The notes beneath the pieces were generated by a model that saw nothing but the letters and a program-made list of their open reading frames with translations, was not told the DNA's origin and made no database searches. Of a stretch of DNA of 64,000 nt, positions 36,180 through 47,606 are shown piece after piece; within the stretch, counting starts at the first letter, position 1, and each line of letters opens with the position of its first letter. The DNA lies in assembly GCF_000002865.3 (NCBI RefSeq), contig NW_001865043.1, positions 451,008 to 515,007 on the forward strand, given 5' to 3'. This DNA is from Monosiga brevicollis MX1. Taxonomy: Eukaryota > Opisthokonta > Choanoflagellata > Craspedida > Salpingoecidae. The position numbers were made by a program, and so were the translations under genes.

Positions 36180-38299
36180 TCAAAGCTCTCTGTGTGTACC
36201 CGCATCACCAAGCACATCCGGCGGCGAAGGCGCTTTTTGATATTGGTGGAACAGCTCATACCTGCTTGACGCAACACGGCGGTGGCAAAACAAAAAAAAT
36301 ATGCGAGATGAACAAGCAGATAGTTTACAGGGTGATATCATCAAAACAGCAACTCACGCTTGCTCTATTTCAGTCTCAGACACGGGGAGTTGAACCAACG
36401 CCGCGAGTTGAAGCCGGGCACCCAATTCATGGTAGCGTGGATCTTTTAAAGCAATTAAACGTCGCGCAGCGGTCAAGCTTAACTGCCAGTCGTGCTGGTC
36501 AGTTGCAGCCAGAGCTGTCTGTGCAAGAGCACCGCCGTGAAAGGGGCAGTGCTCGAGCGTCTGCGTTTGCGCACATTACACAGGAAGCTTCTGAGCAAGG
36601 AACACATCTGACAGAAAAGATGCGCGCACCACTATATCCAAATTTCAAAGATCATCATACGGATTTGGGCAGCTTCAAAACACTCACGATCCCACAAGTC
36701 TGGCGTCGGTGGTTGGCCTGGCCAAGCCCGTGATACAGTTCGCAGGCCACGGCCAATGCATCGCAGCTCCACCGACCGCGCACCTGCACCAGAGATTCAA
36801 ACCGGTGCCAAAGCTGTAGCGCCACTGCTGCATGTCGCGAGCCCAGGCAGGAATACCAGGCGCTGAATGAGAAAAGAAGCAGTGTGACATCAAACAACAT
36901 GATACCATATGTCACTAGCATAGAAATTCGACTTACCTGGGTCGGCGTGCAGAAGTGCAGCCTTGGCTTGCACAACCAAGGCCACGGCGTCATATTCGTT
37001 CACCAGCGGTATGTCCTTGCGCACAGCTGCAAGCTGTTCTAAGAGCTATCAAGCAAAACAATCATCCGCAGCTGACTTGTGAAAAGGCGGACACACTCAC
37101 GCTGCGTCACGCATCTTTTCAAGGTTTGGCGTGCGTGCTTAGACCAACCAACCTCCAAGGCCAGGGGTAGGTCCTTAGCAGCCAGGAGCTGGCCGATGGC
37201 GTTCATGAGCGCCAGCGGCTGTTGGAGAGCCAAATGAGGCTGCGACGCCGTGGCCAACGTGTAGGAACCGCGATTGAGGGTGGCATGACGCCACCAAGCG
37301 GGGATGAAGGCGAGATCGCCTGGTAGAAGGAGCTGGCTCAGTAGTCCAGGCACGTCCTTTGGCTGTGCGACGTCGCGCCACCACGCATCAACCGTGGCGT
37401 ACTGAGAGGTGTTGGGCAGCTGGGACACGGTGGGATCTAAGAGTAGGAGCAGCTGGGATCGAGCGTATGACGCGATCAGATGAGCCAAATCTGCTATTTG
37501 TTCGAACGCCCAGTCTGCCCCACCTTGCGCCCAGCGTGAATCTTCAGCAAGCTATCGGTGTGGAAATGAAAGTGAACGCCAGTGTTGCGCGGGCCCAGGA
37601 GCAGATAGGTGTTGACGCGAGCTAGCTGAGAGGTTGATCCCAGAAGGTGGGGTCCAGCATGGGCAGCTCGTGCTTGCGCCTCCCAATCCTCCAAAGTCCA
37701 GACATTGGGCATGGCAGCTTGATCCAGCAGATCGGGAAACTTGCGAAAAAAGTCCCCGCGATCAAAAAGGTAATCGGTGCATGCACGAGACCGACTACCC
37801 TGTCCTGCACCTTGACAGGCGGCACTCTGCATCTGTTCGATGTATTGATGTAAGGACCTCGCCTCTGGTCCCTGCCCTCCGGCCTGCACGATTGTGTGTG
37901 CTGAGCCAACCTGGGCAGGGAAAGCAGAACGATGTCAGTGCTGAAGGATCCGGGAGGTGAGGGAAAGATTGGGAAGACGAGGTGCAAGGATACATGTGGG
38001 TGGAATGATTTCAACATGAGACGTTGGCTCTTAGCCCTCGTCAAGCGCAAATTGCAAATTGCAAATCGGACCTGGACCTGCGCGTGAGCCGCCTGGTTCA
38101 CCAAGGCATCCAGATGCAACCGGCGGGCAGAGGCAGCCTTGGATGGGGCGCGCAGCACAAAAGGCTTATTCCACGGCCTAGAAGGCCACTCCTCCACCAC
38201 CTCAAGATCCTTCCCCACCTGTCCCCCGCCACACATTCCAGCAAGCAGCAGCGCGACCACGACGGTCTGCATCGCTGCCATTTGCCAGCAAGCCATCAC
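36180..38299 (-). CDS. ER-luminal JmjC (JMJD8-like) protein with TPR-like tail
   Basis: The start is 38299 or 38278; both give a signal peptide (MQTVVVALLLAGMCGG). Next come EEWPSRPWNKPFVLRAPS, RGDFFRKFPDLLDQ and LLGPRNTGVHFHFHTD then LKIHAGRK, matching the JMJD8 pattern of a short HxH-type strand followed by a GRK turn. The LLLPGDLAFIPAWWRHATLNRG block supplies the distal His of the cupin. After the cupin come helical repeats (AVALQLWHRF, AQTALAATDQHDWQLSLTAARRLIAL, RYELFHQYQ) that look like TPRs. The stop is TGA at 36180. The last residues are THREL, reminiscent of a KDEL-type retrieval signal. JMJD8 is an ER JmjC protein of unclear catalytic activity. Internal exon limits in the TPR part are partly approximate. 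Confidence 0.8.
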
Positions 38300-38562
38300 T
38301 CTGGTCTCAGCCCGTCTTAATTGTCTGACATCGCTGGTCGCGCATTAATTTTCTGACATTCTCGCGATCGATGGTAGTTATTGCAGCAAAATATATCATT
38401 ACTGTGGTTCTTGAGGTGTCTATAACGTGTTTTCATGCAGTAGATTTGCAGATACATGTCGTTGGCGTTAGCCCATTTTTTGTTGTCCTTGTTGTTCGCT
38501 TGACGACGCGAGTTTCTCTCTCTATCTCTCTCTCTCTCTCTCACTAATTCATTCTCTCACTA

Positions 38563-38644
<82 letters not shown>

Positions 38645-38741
38645 ATCACTCGAGCTCTGGATTTCAAACGGCAGCGATACAGGGGCGGCGGTTCGGATTT
38701 GAGTTTGGCAGGAGCAACGGGCGCGTTTTGTTGCTCACAAC
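38300..38741. repeat. head-to-head spacer with long (CT)n
   Basis: The 442-463 bp between the JMJD8-like and CFAP97-domain start codons (depending on the first Met). 38515-38641 is almost pure TC on the plus strand, interrupted by two cattatttcattc-like islands. The tract is on the sense side of the CFAP97-domain gene. Confidence 0.7.
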
Positions 38742-39455
38742 ATGGCGGTACGCTGCTGCACTTTGCTTTGCGGTTGTCTGCATGTGCCGGGTGTTTCTGT
38801 CTAATCCTTGATTGGTGCCACTCTGCGGCAGGCCCGTGAACCGGCAGCCGAGGTGATGGAGGCTCTGCCCGAGTCATATGAGGATGACGAAGATTTCATT
38901 GACGAGGACATGGCACCTTCGCCACAGCGCGTGGTGCAGGTTGCACCTGGCACCCGCCAACCCCCTGGTCGGACCTACACGCGCGATGATGTCCGCCGCA
39001 TTGAGCGGGACAATGTGCATCTCCTGCACCGCTTGGACCAGGTCAAGAGCCCCTCTTTCCCCCTCCTTGCTCATCCTTCGTATTGAGAGTCCGGTCCCAG
39101 AGCATCCGACACACTTGTGCTATCGGGACTCCATCATTTGGGCTTGACCCAATGGCGAAACGATCTCACCCCCGTGGTCTGCCATCTTCCTTTTTCTCAG
39201 ATTCAGCGAAAGGGGCCGACCATCAATCCAGTATCAGAGCAACCTCGACACATGGCTGCCGCGGCCATTAATCGGCGCAGGAAACAGAACGAAACCCATC
39301 AGGAAAACGTAGCGTTTCTCAAGCGTCTGGAGAAGGTCAAATCAACAGTCCCAAGCTCCTCATCGGCCAGCTCCAGGAGTCGCGCTAAACCTGGCCCTCC
39401 TCGCCGCAAAGCTCCGCCAGCCAAGAAAATGGTTCAGCCCGAGTGGCAAAACTAG
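38742..39455 (+). CDS. CFAP97 (Hemingway) domain protein
   Basis: Exons 38742-38747, 38832-39041 and 39201-39455 give 156 aa plus TAG. The first coding exon encodes only Met-Ala; an alternative start is the Met at 38856. The core reads YTRDDVRRIERDNVHLLHRL, then INRRRKQNETHQENVAFLKRL, the two linked helices that define the CFAP97/Hemingway domain (RRIERENQRLLxRL...ERENxxLLKRLxxVK). The C-terminus is basic and Ser/Pro-rich. In animals these proteins associate with ciliary axonemes and sperm tails, which suits a flagellated cell. The acidic N-terminus (ESYEDDEDFIDED) is short. Confidence 0.88.
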
Positions 39456-39801
39456 GACGCACCTGCTCGTTTATGCCAGCCGTATGCCTTCACCTTGTTG
39501 AGGCCATTATTTCTTTTTTTTTTTTTTTCCTTTCTTTTGGACGGGCCGTGCCCGACAAATCCGCTGTTGTGATAGAGCGCGTTTTTCGCTGATGACGCAT
39601 CCTTCCCTTTGTCTTGCGTACTAGCCGGGTACTTTGTGTCTAATGTTTGCTGTTGTTTGAAAGGGCCTGCCGCCTCGTCGCGTCTAACACCGTGGCTGGT
39701 CATCAATCATGATTTTCTTTTAAACTTATGAGCTTTTCCCCTGCTTCGGGCGGTGCATTTGTTGTCGGTGTATCAAGCCATGGTCTAGGCTGTCGCGTGG
39801 A
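39456..39801. other. convergent 3' spacer
   Basis: The 346 bp between the stop codons of the CFAP97-domain and RXYLT1-like genes. It contains a T-run at 39514-39528. Nothing else seen. Confidence 0.6.
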
Positions 39802-42101
39802 CTAGTCATTGCCACTCGCGCCAAAAGCACGCACCGCTGCGCTACAGAAGCGATAGCGCATAGCCAGACGAAATCCCTCGTACCACTCTACCAACCGCCG
39901 CCTGTTGTTCAATACCACTCATCGTGAGGGCACAATGTAGGCAAGTCTGTATTGTAGACAAGTGTACGCACCGATGTGCCACCAGTTCAGCCGGTGGTCG
40001 CTGCTGGAGTCGCGCCAAAAGTTCGGGCAGCTCTGACCAAGTTTTAATGTAAATGAATGGAGCGCCGTGCTCCTAAGGACACCAGCCAGGATACCTGGAA
40101 TGAGAGCATTTGCACAAGGGGCTGGGGGCGCGACGATTTGCATACATACGGGCATGCAAACCTTCATAAGGGCGAGTGGATCACGCCCGCAGGTGGGAGG
40201 TTGCGTGACATCTTCCACAATAGGAATAGAACCAGCAGCGGCTGCCTCATACCATCGATAGCACCTGCCGCATACCACGGACCGTCAGTGAGCCATGACT
40301 TGTGGGTATGCGATCGAATATCCCACCACGCGCCACGGTCAGCAGGCGTGGTCGTCGTTCATACTCTGTATTTAGGCCAGCCGGGGCCAGCGTGTAATCC
40401 GACGTCAGGAGAGCTTGTGTGTATTGCTGGCGCGACTCGCTGCTTTCATTGGGCTGCCAGGTCATGCGAGCCTCGACAAAGCAATGCTCACGAAGGCCCT
40501 GCTGATCGATGATGCGCAGCAGGTCTGATCGAGAACTGTTGGGGTAAATCTAAAAAAAAAAAAAGTCGAAAGAGTTGGGCACCATGACCCAGAGTCATGA
40601 ACCGAGGAGGAAGCCAACATGAATTGGAACGTGGTGGATGTTTGGAGGCGCGCAGAGGCAAGCCAGCAGAACCAACGGTGGCTTGCAAGCTACACAGCCA
40701 CGGGCGGCGGCCAAGGTGTGCACTGTCAGCCCGAGGCCCCCGCGCTTGGTGGTAGGGAAGTTCAGCCGGAAACCCCCGATAGGTCGCCACCCCCAGTGGC
40801 CATTGCATCATGTCCTTTGCGCCTGGCCACTGCTGCACGTAGCCCAACGCCAAGAATAGGGGTCAAAACAAAAAGTCGAACCGGAACGACGAGATGAAGA
40901 ACAGACCAACTGGGATTTGGCCCGGCAGATGGCAGAGGCATACCTGGCCACCGTAGACCATGAACGTGAAAGAAATTTTATAGCACGGATCCCGCAGGTA
41001 TGGCGCCAACCATGTGTTGCTACAGTCCTCGTAACCCAAAACAATCAAGCCCACGCTCTATCACCAAAGTGAGGGGCGAGCAGCAAAAGCCATGGCACCA
41101 TACCGCCTCATGCTGAGCTGAGACCCCTGAGACCTGAAGTGCAGACCCACCCGAAGCTGTGGAAGAGAAGGCAACAGGTCGAGCCATGGGCGCGCCGTGG
41201 CCGCGTGTTCGTCATCATGGCCATTCAAGATGAGCACCACTATGCACGAAATGTTTTCATGCTTTGAGTTTTCAACGCAGGCACTGCTTGAATAAAGCAA
41301 GTAGACGGGCATACACACCATGGCGTGGATCATTGGGCACCTTGTGGGGCGCAACACCGTGGCCAGCACGGTAGGTAAAGCGCAAGGGACCACAAAAGGT
41401 GCGCGCAAAATACCAGACCCCGCTCAGGCGCGGCTCAGGCTTGGTACCCATGATGTGTTCAATAAAATAATCACCCACAGCAGCCTTGGACCAGACCTGC
41501 CCACGCGTGGCCAGCGGCAGCCGATGAGCCTGGTCTTGAAGTGCAGCTGGCATAGTGGCGCAAGCGCGTGCGTATGCTTTGTGGTAAGTGGGAGTAGCAG
41601 CCGCCGAGTTTGAGCCAACACGCACCTCAACATCGATGAATCCCTCATTCGACTCGCTGTTAAGCTGGTCAAGCAAGGCATGGAGCTGAGATATGTTGAC
41701 TGGCGACACGGGCTGGTCCCACCCAGGCTCCGCTGGCAGAAATGCCTTGGGTGGCTCATTCTCAGGCAGACGCGGTACCGGCAGCTGATGAGGGATGTCA
41801 TGACCACGCCGCGCCGGTTGCTACCAGTTGAAAGCATGTAGATGCCCGTCAGCTTTGGCAAGATTAGGGGCCCTAGACGCTTGAGCTCGGACTTTACCTG
41901 ATCTGCAGGCAGGGCCATGACTGCTGCATCCTTTTGAGCGGTTTCTGGCCAGAAGCGGCCAAGCGAGCCCTGATTGGCCGTCCAGTGCCAGGCACTCCCG
42001 GCCAGCAGGCAGGCGCAGGCAGCCAAACCCAGCCAGGAGCACCAGTACCATCGGCCTCGCGCAGCCCGCCGCACCCGGCACCACCGCGCGCCCGCGACCA
42101 T
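39802..42101 (-). CDS. RXYLT1: RXYLT1/TMEM5-like type II membrane glycosyltransferase
   Basis: The start at 42101 gives a basic cytosolic leader and a single anchor (WLGLAACACLLAGSAWHW), a Golgi type II topology. Blocks in the order of animal TMEM5: AFLPAEPGWDQP, VNISQLHALLDQL, GQVWSKAAVGDYFIEHIMGT, SGVWYFA, LRFTYRAGHGVAPHKVPNDP, QWPLGVATYRGFPA, LTWQPNESSESRQQYTQAL, LTSDYTLAPAGLNTECYRWY, EAAAAGSIPIVEDV, and at the end GAPFIYIKTWSELPELLARL then WYEGFRLAMRYRF, stop TAG at 39802. RXYLT1 adds beta-1,4-xylose to ribitol-phosphate in the O-mannosyl glycan of alpha-dystroglycan. The exostosin-like C-terminal half is clear (GSIPIVED). Donor and acceptor specificity here is inferred from family only. 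A T-rich run near 42165-42200 lies upstream of the ATG. Confidence 0.88.
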
Positions 42102-42592
42102 GTCTGTCGGCTGCCCTGGTCTGCCAACATGCATGCATGCAGAAATGCTCAAATTGGGGATTTTTTTGTTTTTTTTTTTTGCTGATTTTTTTTTTCTTTT
42201 TTCGCACATTGGATCCGACAGAGGAGCAAGTCCGAGAGTCAAAGACTTAGTAGTCATTTCTGGTGCATGAGTGTGCTCTGCTTGGTATGGAGAAGGAGTC
42301 TGATGAGTCATTTTGGCTGGGCGCTCCGCCTTTGGTTGTCCCTATTGTGTCCTTGCTCGCCACGAATATCAATCAAGCAAGCAAGCCCGATGTTTCTTGA
42401 GCGTCGTTTTTCGCTGTGAATCCTTGTTCCTGAGTTCCTGCTGGCAAAAACAGCCAGATACTGTCCGAGCTTTCGGCAGCTGCGTGTAGATGGTATGTGT
42501 GTTTGAGAAATGAAGTTATAATCATCATAACATTACATCGGATGTATTATTATCACTATTGTGCCTCGACGATCAATTGGATGCGCCTTGTC
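42102..42592. other. tandem spacer
   Basis: The 491 bp between the RXYLT1-like start and the beta-propeller stop, both minus. T-runs at about 42161-42200; no coding evidence. Confidence 0.55.
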
Positions 42593-44094
42593 TCATGGTC
42601 GGCGCCCAGAGGCGGTGAGATTGCATCTCGCCCAAATATCCGTGATGTTGGCCACGAGCAAGCGGTTGGCATCGTGGTATGTCACACTGCCCCGATATCC
42701 GGCCCGGACGGCAGCGTAGAGGTTCGTGTCCTCGTAAATGTAGTCAATGTACTGCAGGCCGGTGTAAGCCAGCGAGTCATTCACAGCCAGGCCGGTATCA
42801 TCCCACAGGACGATGCCGCAGTCATGCCAATGGATCAAATCCGGCGAGCTGGTGAGCTTGACCACGTTGCGCTGGCCGCAGGTGCCGATCCCGTAGCTTG
42901 TGACAGGCACGAGCGTCACGGGGTTGGTGAGGGCGAAATACTGGCCGTCGTGCCCTTGATCGGAGAGCAGCTTGACGGCAAATTTGTTGCAGGATGAGGG
43001 GAAGGCAACAATGTCTGCAAAGTGCAGCTCAAGGCTCCCGGTGTCCAGGCTGAGCAGCGCCGCCCGATTGCATTCTTCCAACGTTTGGCAGGCTTCGACA
43101 GGTCCATCGAGCCGAACCATCACTGCAATCGAGCCTGTGGGGGTGCAAAAAGTATTGGTGAATAGCGGGAGGGGATGGCCGTCGCTGCTGCCGACTCGGC
43201 GCGCTGGTCGGAGCAATGGGTCTGTGCTAGCGCGCTGTCCCAACGGCGTTGTGCTCACCATTCTTGGTCACAATCGCACCAGCTTCTTCCCAAGGCGTGC
43301 CAGACACGGTGGATTGTCCAATCCAGGCAGGATTCCAGACCAGCGGTGTTGTCAACTGTCGTGCATCACACAAGCCACCGTTGCCTGAGATGCCAGGGTC
43401 ACGCCATCACCACTTGGCCACAAGGTGAAAGGCAAAGGTACCAGGACGGCACATCACGTACCTGCCAACAGCTCGGCACTGTCAGATCGGAGCATGAAGC
43501 GTTGCCGACCAAAACAACGACGGCCAAGTTGCCGGGAGTGTTGTCTGATCCCTGCTCAAGGGCGCGGTAGAGGGCCCCATCTTGCTGTACCACTGGAGTA
43601 GGTGCACAATGATAGCCAGTGGTAGAGGACCCGGCCTGAAGGACGCTGGGCTTTGTCCACGTGCCGTCAGGCGCCATGCGGCTGATCACGATATCGCCGC
43701 GACTGGTGTCATCGCTCACGCCTTGGATGTACGCATGGCCTTGGTGCACAAAAAGCTGCGCCCAGTACATGGGAGTGACATTGGCCAGCGGGACCCATTT
43801 GACGAGATCAGGAGAGATATAGATGTAAGCCGTGCCGGGCTCTTCATGAAAGAAGCGGTCGTGCGAGGCCAAGAAATGCGTCGCATTCAGCTTGACTATC
43901 GAGGGCGAGCCCACAAAGCTGTCCGTCGCATGCGTGGGGTGACCCGAAGGTTCAGGCAGCCAAGTCACCTCTGACACGATCGGAAGCATGGTATCATAAA
44001 ACCGACGCCCCTCCGACAGCGCCGACCAAGCCCCCAGCATCAACACCACCAAGCCCACCATCGCCCCACTGACTGACGACGAGCCCCCTGCCAT
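42593..44094 (-). CDS. secreted five-bladed beta-propeller (glycosidase-like) protein
   Basis: Exons 43462-44094, 43259-43355 and 42593-43134 give 423 aa plus stop, frame closed. A signal peptide (MVGLVVLMLGAWSALSEG) is followed by repeated four-strand units: SFVGSPSIVKLNATHFLASHD, YIYISPDLVKWVPLANV, YHCAPTPVVQQDGALYRA, VKLTSSPDLIHWHDCG, LYAAVRAGY. The SPDLxxW signature and the GSPSIVKL entry strand are typical of five-bladed propellers of the GH32/43-sialidase superfamily. I cannot recognise a particular family or confirm a full catalytic set. Cys pairs and N-glycosylation sequons fit secretion. It is divergent from the downstream membrane-protein gene with a 460-bp gap. Confidence 0.72.
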
Positions 44095-44554
44095 ATTATT
44101 TTGTTGTTGTTTTTGTAAACACCACACACGCACATAGACCATCAAAAACACATCAATACATTCTACATTTACTTATTCTTCTTCTGCGTTTGCTTAACTT
44201 TTCTGTTTCGTTGCAACTGCATCTTCGTCTTCGTCTACTGCATTTGCAGCTACGCCTCACTCCCCGCCGCCGGTGGACTTGACATGTGAAACACCTCATT
44301 GGTCACGCTCACAAGGTGGCTCTGCGCGGGACGACCGAGAAGTTTCTAGCCGCTTCAGCCGTTATACCGGCGCAGCGCCGTTTCTGCTGTTTTTCACTTC
44401 AAACAAGTTTCTGCGCTTCTCGGGCTCGTCCGCACGCTCTTGATCCTTGGACCTTGTCACTTGGACAGAGCCAGCAGAGCCGAGTGAGCAGTCTGAATAG
44501 GTTGGGCTGACAGAGTTGACGAGCAGGGAGCAGAGAACAGGCTCGCCTGCAAGC
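44095..44554. other. head-to-head intergenic region
   Basis: The 460 bp between divergent start codons. It contains short tct/ttc-rich stretches near 44170-44240 and a (TTG) patch at 44101-44115. No gene seen. Confidence 0.5.
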
Positions 44555-46976
44555 ATGGCGGCTCCACCTAACAGTTCAGACACGGCACCCGCCGCTGGAA
44601 ATCTGCAGCGGATGACCGCCATCCAGATTGATCTGGACGAAGGATCAACCGATACGGACGCATCTTTGCCGGCCTCGCAGCAGCAGCAGCAGCAGTAGCA
44701 GCAGCAGCAACAGCAGCAGCAAGCGGTGCTGCAAGAGACCACAAAACAAAACCCCGGCCTCCTCTCGCCCCGCCCTGAAAAGGCAGGCAGTCGGAACAAG
44801 GGGTCCAAAGCACCGCCGGCTCATCATCGCGGGCATCGCTTGTACCGCTCCGATGAAACCTCTCTCATTAATGTTACTCCCATCACCAACGGCACCACAG
44901 CACCGCTGCTCCCAGCAGCCGTCGTTCTCTGGATCGCAACGCCTTGAGCTTCAGCCACTACCGCAACGAATCCCTCGAAGAGGATGATGACCTTGTCAAC
45001 GGTCCCCTCTCAACCAGCAGCCGTAGCTTGCGCCTCAGCCTCCTTCCAGCTCACCACACCTTTCCACACGACAAGGAGCTTCAGCACGCCCTCGCCGCGT
45101 CCTCCCGCAGCTTGCACGAGAACAGCAGCACACCTCCCCCTCTCCACAGCCCCAAAAGCCCCCGACGCCCCCGCGGCCACACCCGCAACAAGTCTGTTGG
45201 TGGCCAGCCCTCCCAATACCCCGTGCGCCCCAGTGAACTGCGATCGGCCCCCAAGCGACACCACACCATTTCGACCCAGTCCGGCTCCGCCCCCGCCACA
45301 CCCGCCAACAACAGCCATACCCACGCTCGTTCACGCACCCAGACTCATACTCAGGCCGCCAACTCGCCGCAGCCTCTTCACCAACAACCTGACTCTCCGT
45401 TCGGTGCCTTTCTACCTGCGCGTCACACCACCCCTTTATCAAACCCAGAGATCGGTCCCGGTGCGTCTACCACCTCCGCCACTGGTCCTGCCAAGGTTCC
45501 AACCTCTGCTCGTTGCCACCAGGGCATCCTCGTCGACGTGGATGCAGTGCTCCACGGAGCCCCAATCACCCACGACATTGACCAGCCCGCCCGAGATTTC
45601 TCCACAAATTATGAACAGGCCCAGGTACGCCCACTTGTTTCCGTTGAGCTGTTTGTCATTCATGCTCACCCATCTCACTTGCGCTTGATTGCCCTTGTTG
45701 TCCTTGCTACCATACCATATCTAGGACTCGGGCCTGCGCCCGCCGTGTGCTCACCGGCATGAAACAGGGACGCACACCCACCGTGACTGACCACGCCCCT
45801 TCAGAGGTGGACGGCATGAGCGTTGCCAAACCACCTCCGGGTCTTTCCCGTGAAGCCAGCCTGGAGGATGCGGATAGCACAGACTCGGAAGAACCCACTG
45901 AGGAAGAGATTCAAGAACTTGACCTTGACGCCATTGAACCAATAACTATCCGCCTCATTCACCATGTTCACCGTGACAAGCTTCGCGAATACGAAGTTAG
46001 TACTCTGAACTGAACCAAGCAAGCTCCGGTCTTGTTCCAACTCTCAAGTGCCTTGCTTGCCCCGCTTCATTTCGCTCCACTACCTCTCCTTGTACTTCTT
46101 TGATTGATTGGTTGTTTTACGCTGCTCGCAGATGTTTCTGCAATACGTCCTGAGCCTCGCGACGGCTGAGCGACGTTGCTTTGGTGTCACTACACTGCCC
46201 ATCAAGTTTGGCCGCCATCATCGCTGGATGATCATTCTTCGGTCAGTTCTTCCAAAACTACCAACACCAAGTGTGAGGCCGGTACCCGATTCGTGTTATC
46301 CTGACAAATGTAACTCGTTTGCAGCTTTTTGAATCAGGCAGGCTACCTGCAATGGCGTCGCGACTCCCAGGTGGGCCGCCTTCTCAAGGCTTTGCGAAAA
46401 CAGAAGGTTTTTGAAATGGGGCAGGAAGAGGCTTTTTGTGCTGAAGTCTATCTTGGTTGGTCCGTTCACCTGCAACAAGGTAAGCATTATCCCAATCTGC
46501 GCAAACATGGTGACAAGCAATCGCATGCACCCGAGCCCAGTCTCATTTTCACGCTTTCTTTTTGCTATCATGCCTTGCTCTGCGTTGAACAAATTTAAAA
46601 ATCAACCGCAGATCTGTATAACCGTGAGGCGTCGTACAACAACCTTCTGGCACGCGGTTATCCCAAGTACCGTTACCTTTTGGTCATGGTCCTCTCCTTC
46701 TGGGTCGCTTCGACTCTGCTTAGCATTGAGAATGACACGCACTCGTGGTCAAGCTATCGCCGAGACCTCATTGAGGCCTTTGATCTTTACGACGGCGGCT
46801 CCGAGTACATTCCCTTGGCCGAATTCCTTTACGTTTTGGTTCTCTGCCCACTTGCTTACTTTGTTTTTGCCCCCATCTTTGAAATCTTGGCAAGCTGCTG
46901 GCTCAACCGCCCGGTGCCCCGAGAACCCACCAACAGCTTTGCGCTCTACGCCCTCTACCGCATCTTTGTCAACTAG
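44555..46976 (+). CDS. unrecognised membrane protein with N-terminal polyQ
   Basis: The start at 44555 (MAAPPNSSDTAPAAG) leads into a CAG tract. The main exons are about 44916-45624 (a long Ser/Pro/His-rich disordered region), 45725-45995, 46132-46241, 46325-46479 and 46612-46976; the last four close in frame to TAG. The ordered part begins with an acidic stretch (SEEPTEEEIQELDLD), then VHRDKLREYE, MFLQYVLSLATAERRCFG, FLNQAGYLQWRRD and two membrane helices (YLLVMVLSFWVASTLL, FLYVLVLCPLAYFVFAPIFEIL). I do not recognise the family. The CAG tract has an in-frame TAG at 44696; an intron starting at 44695 (GTAGCA) and ending at 44915 would skip it in phase. The junction between 45624 and 45725 is off phase unless a weaker donor near 45650 is used. 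Confidence 0.6.
44679..44722 (+). repeat. CAG repeat with one TAG and one CAA
   Basis: Fourteen or so CAG/CAA triplets coding Gln in the frame of the ATG at 44555. One triplet is TAG and one is CAA. The tract also creates a possible splice donor (GTAGCA) at 44695. Confidence 0.9.
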
Positions 46977-47572
46977 GCTTGGATAGTTTGTCTGTGGGCG
47001 TGAAGTCTTGACGTGTTTGGGTTGATCAATGCTAGCGGTTGCCGACGCACCGTGCAATGCCTTCCGGAGAACGGCACCGCGTCCTCCTGTTTTTCCTGTT
47101 GTGATGACTGTGTAGGTGTGTGTTTTGATGGCTGCTTCCTTGGCTTTCGGAACATGATTATTATTATTCGCTTCGCGTCGTCCGCCGCGAGGTGACGCCT
47201 CGCGTTGCTCCAAATTTATCATCCAGATTCCACAATGCGCACCATTGCCTCTGTGCGCTTTTGCTTGCTCTCGCTTCCTATGTGCTCTGGCTGTGCTCTG
47301 TCTGTGCTCTGTCTATCTGTGCTCTGTCGGTTGCCTCGAAGACAAACCTTGTCTGTATCGGTTCATCTGTCGGGACCAAGGCTTTGCTCTTGCGTTCCCT
47401 CGGTCCTTTAGAAACCTTCACGATCTCTGACTCTCAACACCAAATTCTTCTCTTCTCTCTTTCGTGTTTGTTTTCTTTCTTATGTGGTTTCTTTAAGGCA
47501 TCATCTCTCTGGATGACGCACCGTTTCTCCGTCAAGTCTCTATGGCACGAGACACATGTAAGCGGGTCCGGT

Positions 47573-47606
<34 letters not shown>

